Assembly (NCBI GenBank): GCA_022419385.1
Contig: JAJUBI010000002.1
Location: forward strand, 2,480,001-2,544,000
Direction: 5' to 3'
Origin: Paraconiothyrium sp. Pb-2020
Lineage: Eukaryota; Ascomycota; Dothideomycetes; Pleosporales; Didymosphaeriaceae
Length of the DNA stretch: 64,000 bases
A program made the position numbers and the translations under genes. Shown piece by piece: positions 9,861 through 18,660 of this stretch (positions are counted from its first letter, which is position 1; every line of letters begins with the position of its first letter). The notes below the pieces were generated by a model. It was not told the DNA's origin, ran no database searches, and was given only the letters and a program-made list of their open reading frames with translations.

Positions 9861-11582
9861 TCAATACATTTTCGCTACTGGTGCCCTCCATGGCGCCGGC
9901 TCCGGGAATCTGCTCTTCTTCGACACTTTGTTCTTTGGCCTTGACGGGCCCGCATCTGTCTCCAGAGGCATCGCCTCTTCCTCTCCTTGTGCAAGTGCCT
10001 TGCGCTTTCGACCGCGCTTTCCTTTGCCCTTCTCATTTGCAGCCACCTCTCTAGCAGCGCGTTCCGCTCGTGCCTTTTCAAGATCCTCCCATTTCATCAC
10101 CTTACCTTCTCCCTTTCCATCTTGTAGAACCAATGAGCGCGTTGTTCGGCGGGGCTTGGCTTCGTTGTTGATGTTATACAGAAGGCGATTGTGGTCTCGA
10201 AGGAGGCTCTGGTTGGCAACGGATATCTTAGCGGCACTCACAAGCTTCTGTACACGCCTCTCCAGGCGTTGCCTGCTCGCCTCGTCGGACGCACAAACAT
10301 CACGTTTGATTAGGTCATGTAGCACTGTGAAGCCTTCCGCCGTCACGGGTGTCACGGGAGTCGCGGGAGTTAGCAGCAGATCACGCTGGGAAGAGGATCC
10401 CACTACGTCATTGGTGGTCGGGATGACAAGGTCTGCAGGCGGCTTGGGCGTATTACGAAGCACTCTCTCCGGGCTAAAAGGAAACAAGCCAGTAGCAGCC
10501 CACCCTGCAACGATGTTCCTCTTAGTTAATGCTCGTTCCCTTGCTGGCGCATACAAGTAAGTGAAATGTTCCTTGCCGATTGTGTTGATGCCGCCGCGAT
10601 TCAGTCGCTCGACCTGATCACGGTAGGCTGTCTTCAGGGGCGCAAAAACCGAGACATCACAGGGCTGTAGCTTATGCGAAGTATGCGAGGGCAGACGGCA
10701 CAAGATGATGTTGTTCTTAAAGCAAAACTCCAGGATCTCCAGCGTCTCGTGGGTCCCGAAGCCGTCACAGATCAGCACTCGTGGTTTGCCATTGGCCCGG
10801 ACTCTGGTTTCGACATCAAAAACACGCTTTAGCCATTCAAGGCTTATCTTGGAATCGTTGTACCCATTCTCAGAAACTCCATAATGCCATCCAGGGGTTG
10901 GGTGTGTGGTCCAGTTGCTCCGGTGTGTCGAGGCCGGCCAGATTATTAGAGGTGATAGCGACCTACCATCAGCACTGATGCACTCTATAGCAGTTACAAG
11001 CGTGCGTTTCACGCCAGCGCCTCTATGTCCTCGTAAGTCGTCCTTACCTACTAGGACCTTGACAGAGCCCAGCATGCTTAGCATGACTCCAGTCTCATCC
11101 ATGTTGTATACATTTTCCGGCAGTACAGCCGGGTCCTGTAGCACCTTACGGATCACGTCGAACCACTCCGTGATCTTATCATATATATGTATCTCATGGC
11201 GCTTCCAGTCTATAGACCTCACTCTCTTCGCTTTGAGTTCGGGATGCCGTTTTCCAAAGGCTTGAGCCCAGTTCTTACCGGGAGACTTGTTCGGTCTACT
11301 CGCGGGGGATCGACGTCGGGCGATACTGAAGGCTAGCGATGGTATATACTTGATGCGGACGGGTTGTCCAAAACTAGACATAAGTAGCAAGAACGTAACA
11401 AGAGCTTTCTCCTCTTCCACAGTAAGATACTGCTGGGCTTGGGCCTTTTGCTCTATCGAGGGCCGCCCTCGCCAACGATTGTATAGCGTGGTAAGGGCGA
11501 TGCCACTGGCATCGGCTCGGGCAGCCCATGTTCTCTCGTCGTTTGGAGGAGCCTCCGTAAGTGCCTTGCTGGCAGGATCCAT
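9861..11582 (-). CDS. pogo/Fot1-like DDE transposase
   Basis: A 573-residue protein of the Tc1/mariner superfamily, pogo branch, that cuts and pastes its own element. The N terminus (about 1-130) has a helix-turn-helix arrangement of the CENP-B/Psq kind (ALTTLYNRWRGRPS). The DDE_1 catalytic core follows, with acidic residues in NMDETG, in ICDGFGTHET and in LQPCDVSVF, a DDD set typical of fungal pogo elements. The C terminus is Lys/Arg-rich (GKGKRGRKRK) and probably nuclear-targeting. The frame is complete and not RIP-mutated. Clear terminal inverted repeats could not be found by eye. It sits between two copies of the PP-receptor 5' end (9,400-9,770 and 11,700-12,010), so its insertion may have helped rearrange this locus. 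Confidence 0.9.
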   Translation of the reverse strand: MDPASKALTEAPPNDERTWAARADASGIALTTLYNRWRGRPSIEQKAQAQQYLTVEEEKALVTFLLLMSSFGQPVRIKYIPSLAFSIARRRSPASRPNKSPGKNWAQAFGKRHPELKAKRVRSIDWKRHEIHIYDKITEWFDVIRKVLQDPAVLPENVYNMDETGVMLSMLGSVKVLVGKDDLRGHRGAGVKRTLVTAIECISADGRSLSPLIIWPASTHRSNWTTHPTPGWHYGVSENGYNDSKISLEWLKRVFDVETRVRANGKPRVLICDGFGTHETLEILEFCFKNNIILCRLPSHTSHKLQPCDVSVFAPLKTAYRDQVERLNRGGINTIGKEHFTYLYAPARERALTKRNIVAGWAATGLFPFSPERVLRNTPKPPADLVIPTTNDVVGSSSQRDLLLTPATPVTPVTAEGFTVLHDLIKRDVCASDEASRQRLERRVQKLVSAAKISVANQSLLRDHNRLLYNINNEAKPRRTTRSLVLQDGKGEGKVMKWEDLEKARAERAAREVAANEKGKGKRGRKRKALAQGEEEAMPLETDAGPSRPKNKVSKKSRFPEPAPWRAPVAKMY

Positions 11583-11699
11583 GTCGACGGTTGTGGTGGT
11601 GCAGCCATGGACGGCTGGCCAGCGAGAACGTTTCCGCTCGCTCGACCGCTAAAAATAGCAGTTGTCCGTGGATACTTCTAGAAGTGCACCGCACTTGTG

Positions 11700-12010
11700 G
11701 CGCCGGCTCGCGAAGCTGGCCCACTCAAGCAGCGGTTCTTGGTTAACAAGATCGGCATTGCGACAGAACGGCACGAAGCGGAGGTTGTGGAGTCTCAGGT
11801 CGTTCTGCGTCGATTAGAACAGACGCGACCGAGCGATCCCAGTACCTGCAGCCTGCGTAGGAGTTGTGCCCCACTCACAATCCCTGGTTCCTTCCTGCAA
11901 CGTGGAGAACCTTGCGCTGAGATACGACTGCTCGTGCGCACAAGGCTTGCTGTCGTAACCGAGCTGTCGCGGTTGTTCAGGCACTGCAGCTGGCGATAGC
12001 GTGCTGCCCT
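11700..12010 (-). pseudogene. Broken third copy of the PP-receptor 5' end
   Basis: Plus-strand DNA here aligns in the same orientation with about 9,400-9,770. Shared stretches include GCACGAAG near 11,780/9,449, GTTCTGCGT near 11,808/9,484, GGAGTTGTG near 11,862/9,574, and TGCGCACAAGGCT near 11,936/9,695. On the minus strand it covers the PP motif, but small indels shift the frame and remove part of the Gly/Gln core. Composition is normal, so decay was by indels rather than RIP. It looks like a partial tandem copy left beside the transposase. Confidence 0.55.
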
Positions 12011-12271
12011 GCGCTGTGAGAAGTGCAGCGATCCCTCATCGGCTGCACAGCTAAGCGCTGCAACATCACGAGTCCAGGAGAGTGTACCAACCCGCAAGAA
12101 GTAGAGAAACATGTATATTGGAGACGATCCGAATGTAAACAAAGTGGTAACTGTTGGTTGTTCCATAGAAACTGTTCCTGAGATGTCATCTGCTGCGCCG
12201 GGAGCGCGACGATGCTGGTTATGTAGCACTGATGCGTGTTCGATCATGCTATGGCCCCAATGATCCCAATT

Positions 12272-12688
12272 TTACCCACGCAAGACTTCCGCGTTCAAGA
12301 CAATATAGGTCTTCAACCATTCTGCTACTTTATCTGGTTCTCTTTGCATCGAGTAACAGGACATGTCTTCGAACTCTTGCTTGGACGGGCTACACAGGCA
12401 GAAGGAAACAGTCTGCGTAAGGCCGTCGTAAACAGAGTAATATAGGTCAGGATCATCCTCCGAGCTCCTATACAAGATAGCCTGGGAGCAGACCGCCTTT
12501 GCGTTCTCGACGTCGGTGTTGCTACCTGTGATCGCCACGTGGAAGCAGCTGTTGCTCTCATTCATGACAACCATAACGATAACTTCCGGTTCGTCCTGTT
12601 CCGGCTCTTCGGCGTAGATAGCGTAGCGTTGTTCAGTTTCACGCGAGAGCTCAAGAACACATCGGGCTACCAGGCTATGTTCAGTCAT
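12272..12688 (-). CDS. Hypothetical protein, 138 aa
   Basis: An ATG-started open frame of normal composition between the transposase block and the HeLo gene, on the same strand as both. The product is acidic (a run with EEPEQDEPEV near residues 27-36) and contains a moderately hydrophobic core (VIVMVVMN), with no signal peptide, membrane helix or motif I recognise. Position inside the amyloid-signalling cluster makes it worth testing as a cluster member, but nothing in its sequence shows an amyloid motif. It could be the last exon of a larger gene. Confidence 0.5.
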   Translation of the reverse strand: MTEHSLVARCVLELSRETEQRYAIYAEEPEQDEPEVIVMVVMNESNSCFHVAITGSNTDVENAKAVCSQAILYRSSEDDPDLYYSVYDGLTQTVSFCLCSPSKQEFEDMSCYSMQREPDKVAEWLKTYIVLNAEVLRG

Positions 12689-13137
12689 TCATATGTTAAG
12701 AGATTTGAGAGAACATCAATCATACCTCGGCATTGCGTAGTGCCGTGACTGGCTGTGACGGTCCATGATCAAACCCTTGGCTCGGATATGTTAGGTCTGC
12801 AGTCAGTCTTCCTCCCTAAGCCCATATAAGTACCAAAGCACAGAGCGAGCACTTAGGCACGGAGCTCCTTCTTAGAAGCACAGCTTACGTTTATGTTAAG
12901 ACATCAAAACTGGGAAACGGCATAAAGTGGTGGAAGAAGAGGGGCGACATGTGCATGGCCGGTTGTTGAGGGAGCACACGAACGGCTACTGACATTAGCG
13001 AGATTTGGGCGAAAGAACTCACGCGAATGTATGCAAATGTACGGCAGAACCTCTCTGCCAACACCTTGCTGCCTCTGTGCACAATAGCAGGTGCGGTTCG
13101 TGTTGAAGATGTTTGTATATCCGCACAGAACCTAGGC

Positions 13138-13204
13138 AGAACTCCAACACTTCGAGGGTTTCGTTCGTCGCAAAGCCGTCGCAGATCAGCACCGTGGTTT
13201 TTCA
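13138..13204 (-). pseudogene. Fragment of a pogo-like transposase (second catalytic Asp region)
   Basis: Twenty-two residues read on the minus strand (VLICDGFATNETLEVLEFC within them) match the second catalytic-Asp segment of both complete transposases in this window, closest to the one at 49,439. No further transposase sequence is recognisable on either side. It ends 9 bp before the stop of the HeLo gene and so forms part of that gene's 3' flank. Confidence 0.75.
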
Positions 13205-13213
13205 TCACCAGCT

Positions 13214-14005
13214 TCAACTGCCTTTGCCAAAGCTGAATCCTGACATTGTACCAGAGTTGTGGCCCACCTGAACACCAGTATTACCACTGCCTGAAAACAC
13301 GATGTGGTGCGACCGTCCAATCCTCTCCGTAGCTTTCGTGATAGCCTGTTCTAAAAATTTGTCCTGAGTGGCGGCAATTTCTCTCAACGCAGAGATGCCT
13401 TCGCCTTCTCCAATGGCGGATACTTCGACGTCGCAGAGATCGTGCTGGGACTGCTGAATGGCGGGAAAAAGGCCGTCTAAGTCGTTGACCAACTCGGTGA
13501 TGTCCTCAATCAGTCGTCTGAACTGCTTCTCTTGATACAATGCCCACTTAGCCTTTTGCCGTACGCCAGCCCGGTTCTGGCGCTCGATGGCTAGCCGGCG
13601 CAGTTTCTCATGGAGCTTCACCATTGCCGGATCCAGATCTGTCTGCGGATCGTATACCACCAGGCTGCCGTCCTGAGGCTCTGTCCGGCTCTTGTATTTG
13701 TTGGATACGCCTTCAGCTTCTGCGAACAGCTCTACGATCTGACCCAGCAAGGCTTCAGCGTGCTTGACGTTTGCCTCCGACCTAAAACGCCGCTGGAGCG
13801 ATACCGTATTTCGAACATCATTCAGACCTAGAGACTTGCCCCACCGCGACAAGCGGAGTCTTGAGTTGTCTAGTTTGAGCTGACTGGTTTGAAAGCTTTG
13901 TCCGAATGCGCGGCCGAGCTGGATGAATTCGAAGCACTCAACTGTGTTGTTAAACAGGCCAGCGAGGGCGACGACGCCGACAACGAGACCGGCTGTCTCT
14001 GCCAT
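13214..14005 (-). CDS. HeLo-domain (HET-S-like) cell-death effector with C-terminal PP-like amyloid motif
   Basis: A 263-residue protein. Residues 1 to about 185 form a HeLo domain: a hydrophobic first helix (GLVVGVVALAGLF), then FNN-x-VECFEFIQLGR and the SRWG segment characteristic of HET-S/HET-s N-terminal domains. In HET-S this domain becomes a membrane-inserting toxin once the C-terminal amyloid folds. Here residues 233-263 are Gly/Asn/Ser-rich, with G-N-T-G-V-Q-V-G-H-N-S-G at 241-252. This is the motif found at the N termini of the two flanking receptors, not the HET-s r1/r2 repeats. The start at 14,005 is the HeLo start; an in-frame TTG upstream is ignored. The gene is divergent from receptor copy B, 290 bp away, and is neither duplicated nor RIP-mutated. 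Function is inferred from family. Confidence 0.88.
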   Translation of the reverse strand: MAETAGLVVGVVALAGLFNNTVECFEFIQLGRAFGQSFQTSQLKLDNSRLRLSRWGKSLGLNDVRNTVSLQRRFRSEANVKHAEALLGQIVELFAEAEGVSNKYKSRTEPQDGSLVVYDPQTDLDPAMVKLHEKLRRLAIERQNRAGVRQKAKWALYQEKQFRRLIEDITELVNDLDGLFPAIQQSQHDLCDVEVSAIGEGEGISALREIAATQDKFLEQAITKATERIGRSHHIVFSGSGNTGVQVGHNSGTMSGFSFGKGS

Positions 14006-14295
14006 ATCGGTCCGCTGAAGTGAAGACAACGAGGATAGTGAAGACGGAACAAAAGCAGAGATACGGGTGCACTTCTGCTTGATGCTTACTTCTGACCTGA
14101 GGTGCGAAGGCAGCTGCAGCGGCGGGGACGCGTGGCCGTCACTCTTGTATAGGCGTGCGATCGCAGGGTGCTCAGTATAGAACGTGCCAGCAGCTCAGCT
14201 GAGGCTGGCGCCTCAGCCTCATGCGCGAGAGCAGCTGTGCCGCTTCGCAAAGCCTGCAACAACGCACATACCCAGCCGCTGTCACGTACAGCATA
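14006..14295. promoter_or_regulatory. Shared intergenic promoter of HeLo effector and receptor copy B
   Basis: 290 bp of GC-normal DNA separate the divergent starts at 14,005 and 14,296. The segment near 14,205-14,290 resembles the region upstream of receptor copy A (about 9,660-9,760 reversed), so the receptor promoter was part of the duplication. No clear TATA box was found. Confidence 0.5.
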
Positions 14296-16960
14296 ATGGC
14301 TCACTCTAGCATCACCACTACATTTGCAGGCCACGGAAACAAGGGAATGCAGATTGGATACAATTCTGGCTCTATCCATGTCGCTGCTCCCGGCAAGTGC
14401 CCGCCCACTTTGACCGACCTTGCGCTAACTAATCGCGCTCCTCATCATAGAACGTCCTGAGACTCCGCCGCAACTCTCGTGCTTCATGCTATTCTACTAC
14501 GATGCAGACTTTGTTGACTGCGGTACACTGCTTAACTAGATCTATAAATAATGCTCTGCGCCAGCATTAAGAGTAGTGCTAGTAGGGATTAGTAGCGTAG
14601 GGTAAGTTAGTATACCTATTTACTAGTACTTACACCTAATATAGGCATAGGAAGTTGCAGCTAGCTATTAAGCACTGCTACCGCATCGCTAAGTAGTTAC
14701 TAGAGACGTAGGTGTTTTAGGCGCATATTAGCAATACTGCACAACTTAAGCAAAGCTTCTGTAAGATAGCTAACTAAGCTAATATTTGCGGCTGGAGGGA
14801 CCTATAAGCAGATGTGTTTAAGCTAGTGTATAACTAGCTGCATAATATAAAGAATAGGCAGTAGCTATTAGTGCTTAACAACACTAATAATAGTGCCGTT
14901 ATTTCCCTAACAGGCAGCGGCGGCGGTAGTAGCAGTAACAGCCTCTAGCAGTATCTATTAAGTTATCTACCCTTAAGTAGGCATAGCTTAGTGCTAGTAA
15001 TAAGCTAGATAAAGTACGCAGTAATATAGGTTATAAAAGATAGTAATATTATACTAATAGAGCTAATATATAGTACAGCTGCACACGCTCTGCTCTATAA
15101 GAAGCTAGTAGGTATAGAAGAGGGAGATAGTAGTATTAATTAGCTTACTACAACACTTAATTATATACTGCTTACTCTCGTGCAGGCGGCAGTATATATT
15201 TAAGAATAAGCACTATAATACTTAGTAAGGTAGTACCTAGAGGAGTATTAGCAGAGTAATAGCCAGAAAACAAGCCTGCTAAACTAAGAGGCGGGCCATC
15301 TTTGTTAAGATAGGGTAGCTAGTAACTCTGTTCTTATAATGTGGCAGATCTTATTTAACTACATATAGAATGTAAGACAGTTAGCAGTAGGCCTACTGTT
15401 ACTAATAAGCTTCTTTAACTGGCAAGGGATATAGAAAGATGTCCTCTGCAGCCTAAGCGGCACAGCAACTAATAATGGCTTTAAGAACAATATTCTGGCT
15501 CTATAAGACTACTTATTTATTACAGTAACTAAAGATGTAAAGACATTTAAGATATATAGCCTAGTATAGCTAGCAACATATATATAGCTAGAGAATAAAG
15601 GACTACTTAATAAGTAGAGAGTATAGTTCATCTCTAACCTTTACACAGAGCTACCGACAGGAGAATACAAGAACTAGGAGAAGTGCTAGATACTATTCCC
15701 ATATATATAGGCAGTATTAGCGCAACAGCCGTAGGATAGTAAGTTACTAAAGGAGTAGGTGCTATTGTTGTACAAGGCGGTATACTACATGTAGTAATAA
15801 GGTAGAGTAGGCAATATAGAGTAGATATTAGTAATTTTAATAGAGGTTAGGAGCGAAGTGCTTAGGGATAAGTATATAGAGACGCTAAGCAGCATAGAGA
15901 TAGTAGGGCTGGCCAGGGCACTTAAGGGCAAGTATAAAGAGGCAGAGGTAATAAGCAGACAGACGCTAGCGTAAAGAAAGAAGGTGCTAGGGCATAAGTA
16001 TCCCTCCACACTAGTAAGCATAAACAACTTGGCGGGAGTGTTAGATAAGCAGGGCAAATATAAAGAGGCGAAGGCGACAAATAAACAGATACTAATATAA
16101 AAGAAGAGTGTACTTAGGTGTAAGTATCTAGATACGCTAGGGAGTATAAACAACTTAGTAGGTGTACTAGATAGGTAGGGCAAGTATAAAGAGGCAGAGG
16201 TGATGTATAGATAGATAGTAGCATTAACAGAGAAGAAGTTTAGGCCTAAGCATCCAACCACTCTAATAACTATAAATAACTTAGTAACAGTATTAGAGAA
16301 TTAGGGTAAGTTCTAAGAGGCAGAGGTAATGCACTAAGAGATACTGGCAAAAAAGAAGAGAGTGCTTAGGCGTAAGCATCTAGACACGCTAGTAAGTATA
16401 AATAACTTAGCGCTAGTGCTAGACAGCCAGGGCAAGTACTAAGAGGCTAAGGCGATAAATAGGTAGACACTAGTGTTAAAGGAGAAGATGCTTAGGCGTA
16501 AGTATCTATCTATACTAATAAGTATAAACAACTTAGCAGGCGTACTGGACAGCCAGGGCAAGTATAAAGAGGCGGAGGTAATACACAGATAGACACTAAA
16601 GCAGCGCAAGAAGGTACTTAGGTATAGACATCTAGAAACGCTGGAGAGCATATACTATCTTGCCCACCTCCTTAGTACTACGCGTTAATACAATAAATCT
16701 CTTACTCTGTATAAGAGAGTATGCGCTGGATACAAAAATATACTTAGGAGGGATTATCCTACTACTCGTGCGTGTTACCAGCACTATGCAAGTGTATAGA
16801 ACAGCAAGTCTAGCGTGTGTTGTATTAATAGTCGAGAGCAGCGCAAGTGTATGCAGAGGCAAAGAGTTAAAACTGCTGCGTAGGCTAGCGAAGATGGGCA
16901 TTAGGAGCTTAAAGTAGCTGGCAAGACAAGAGTAAGGAATTCTGTATATTTCTAACACTT
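14296..16960 (+). pseudogene. PP-motif/NB-ARC/TPR receptor (copy B), RIP-inactivated
   Basis: ATG at 14,296 opens an exon whose residues 10-27 read F-x-G-x-G-N-x-G-M-Q-I-G-Y-N-S-G-S-I, then the CPPTLT-x-LALTN linker, as in copy A. After an apparent intron, 14,500-14,590 encodes the DFVDCGTLL and P-loop approach of NB-ARC; a decayed GTAAG intron follows and then the QLAI-x-HCYR segment also seen in the intact receptor at 52,598. Positions 14,650-15,840 are NB-ARC remnants full of TAA/TAG, 15,845-16,660 hold TPRs, and a basic tail ends near 16,930. This is the same PNT1-like architecture as copy A, lying divergently beside the HeLo effector. Damage is C-to-T type, indicating RIP after duplication. 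Confidence 0.82.
15845..16660 (+). repeat. Degenerate TPR array of receptor copy B, about 7 units
   Basis: 126-bp units with a G(T/A)GCTTAGG-like landmark near 15,856, 15,980, 16,106, 16,232, 16,357, 16,483 and 16,610. They encode the QGKYKEAE type TPR, with Gln codons turned into TAG/TAA. About nine units fewer than copy A. Confidence 0.82.
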
Positions 16961-17346
16961 GCTATAAACCCTCCTGACGCTGCAACTCAAATATATGCTC
17001 TATAGTACAAAAATTTGCATTTATGCTAAGGGCAGGTGTGTATAGAGTAGTGCGGTGTTGTGTAAGCATTCGAGCTTAGGCGAGTTATGCCCGCTAGCTA
17101 TGCGGCTCTGCTTAAGCTACGCTGACAGGACAAAGATCTCACATCAGCGGTGATAGATTACCGCTAATACGCTTGCGGAACTTTCATACGACCTGCAGCT
17201 CGCGCCTCAAGTTGTTAATCCTATAATAGAACCTGCACTACAGCGCTATAACATTAGATACCATAGTGCTTCGCTCGGGATAGACTCTTTTTGCATGTTT
17301 ATATAATTTTTACGGACTCTGAGATATATGCGCAAACCCTCCAGTA
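16961..17346. other. Non-coding 3' flank of receptor copy B
   Basis: No gene is visible. The stretch contains a CGACCTGCAGCTCG segment and neighbouring DNA homologous in inverted orientation to about 5,430-5,490 of the left arm. Confidence 0.6.
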
Positions 17347-17766
17347 CTACTGAGGCCGACCGAGGCGGGGCTTTCGTTCATGCCGGCAGCGAGTTGTGGT
17401 ATTGCTAGCTACGCAGTAGTTTGTTGCTAACAATACGTAACGTAGAGAAAGCGCTATAGTCAAGCTGTCTATCCTGAGATTCTCTAGGCCGCTCGACTGT
17501 GGTTGACTTTGTTGTGGTGGGGAGTGTGACCGGCATGCCGCCACGCAGGGTTTTCCGCCACACGTGGAGGGATAGTAGTCGTCAAAATCTTCATAATCAT
17601 CAATGAAGTCGCTTCTGTCTGTGAGCACATCGTCGGAATCATCCGAATCATCTGACTCATTAAAAGATGCACATCCATTCGTTGATGACCCCTCATCTGA
17701 GGATTCTATCCAATTCTTTTCGGGAGGGATGCCGTTCCTTAATGAGTGCTCAGGCTTGTCCAGCAT
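17347..17766 (-). CDS. Hypothetical acidic protein, companion gene of the duplicated receptors
   Basis: About 139 residues from the ATG at 17,766; the frame is open further upstream but only from a GTG. The middle is a Ser/Asp/Glu tract (DDSDDSDDVLTDR, DDYEDFDDYYP), followed by PSTCGGKPC-x-AACR and a Gln/Ser/Pro segment. No known domain is recognised. A RIP-degraded copy lies at 4,950-5,240 in the mirror position, so this gene was duplicated together with the receptor. It points towards the receptor 3' end. The C-terminal part may change if an intron exists. Confidence 0.55.
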   Translation of the reverse strand: MLDKPEHSLRNGIPPEKNWIESSDEGSSTNGCASFNESDDSDDSDDVLTDRSDFIDDYEDFDDYYPSTCGGKPCVAACRSHSPPQQSQPQSSGLENLRIDSLTIALSLRYVLLATNYCVASNTTTRCRHERKPRLGRPQ

Positions 17767-18025
17767 TTGTTCAATATAGGGTGATTTAATGACAGTCGGA
17801 AAGGAAGTAGTGATGAAAGGGTAAACGCTTTGCACTCTAGTTCATATCACCTGGTATACATATAAAGGAATACGTAGATGTACTTACAGATGTTTTAGCG
17901 TTAACTCTGTTTAGATGAGTCCATCACTTTAGAGGTTCATAAAAGCAGCACATTTGAGCGGTACTTAAACCAGGGTTTGTTGGTATATAAGTTACCAAGG
18001 CAAACATCCGTAATAATCTAATACA

Positions 18026-18534
18026 ATGAAACTCATAATCGCTGCACTATGTTTAGTGAAAGCAGTTGTAGGGGCACAAGAGGGTGAAGAAGACGGTTTT
18101 GTACGTCGTTAGCCTTTTCAGATTACTTATTCACTGCTCATCAAGATAGTTTATGATCTCTGGGAAGCTGCAGAGCAGCAATACCGACTATCAATTCTAC
18201 TTCAATAAAACAGAGTGGCACACATGCAACGAAGTCCCGAAGCAGATAGGTGACTGGGAATCACGCACATTCACTGCCGCGTCAAACGCGATTTGTATCT
18301 TATTCAGGTCAGGGGAAAGAAACGTCATTCCAGATGAAGCTAATACGCAATAGCTCACCTAAATGTGCTTTGGAGCAATGGGCAGGGGCCCCAGGACTAG
18401 GCCCGCCTAAAGAGGCTACCACTCATCAGGCACGTGGGGGGAAAGTAGACATGGAATACCTGCAGGATAAAACGCAGAGCTTCTGCTGCCAGCCATATAA
18501 CGAAGATGTTGAAATCGAGGCTTGGAATTGCTAG
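18026..18534 (+). CDS. Candidate small secreted cysteine-containing protein
   Basis: ATG at 18,026 begins a typical signal peptide (MKLIIAALCLVKAVVGA). A GTACGT donor at about 18,101 with acceptor ATAG near 18,150 leads to a frame running to 18,353 (YQFYFNKTEWHTCNEVPK). A second overlapping frame, ending at 18,534, carries further cysteines (PKCALEQW, SFCCQPY, AWNC at the end). The frame change between them needs another intron or is a lesion; I could not find clean splice sites. Small secreted Cys-rich proteins of fungi include effectors and antimicrobial proteins, but no specific family is evident. Confidence 0.45.
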
Positions 18535-18660
18535 ATACTGTAGTCTAACGGTAGCCTCATCAATTAGCTAGCCAGCCCTTGGCCACGCTTGGACAACCTT
18601 GTCCACACCAAATATATCACGGTTATCTAGCAAAAGAATAAACTTTACTGCTAGCATTAC

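Larger units (their letters stand above)
14296..17840 (+). repeat. Right arm of the large inverted duplication
   Basis: Colinear with the reverse complement of 4,950-9,650, covering receptor copy B, its 3' flank and the companion hypothetical gene. It is shorter than the left arm mainly because the TPR array has fewer units. The companion gene at its far end has stayed open on this arm only. Confidence 0.8.

Noticed and set aside
9770..11700. Terminal inverted repeats for the first transposon
   Set aside because: A short CGCTAA-x-TAGC resemblance near 9,750 and 11,650 is too weak to define element ends.
13027..13236. Plus-strand frame opposite the transposase fragment
   Set aside because: Explained by the minus-strand transposase relic and the HeLo 3' end.
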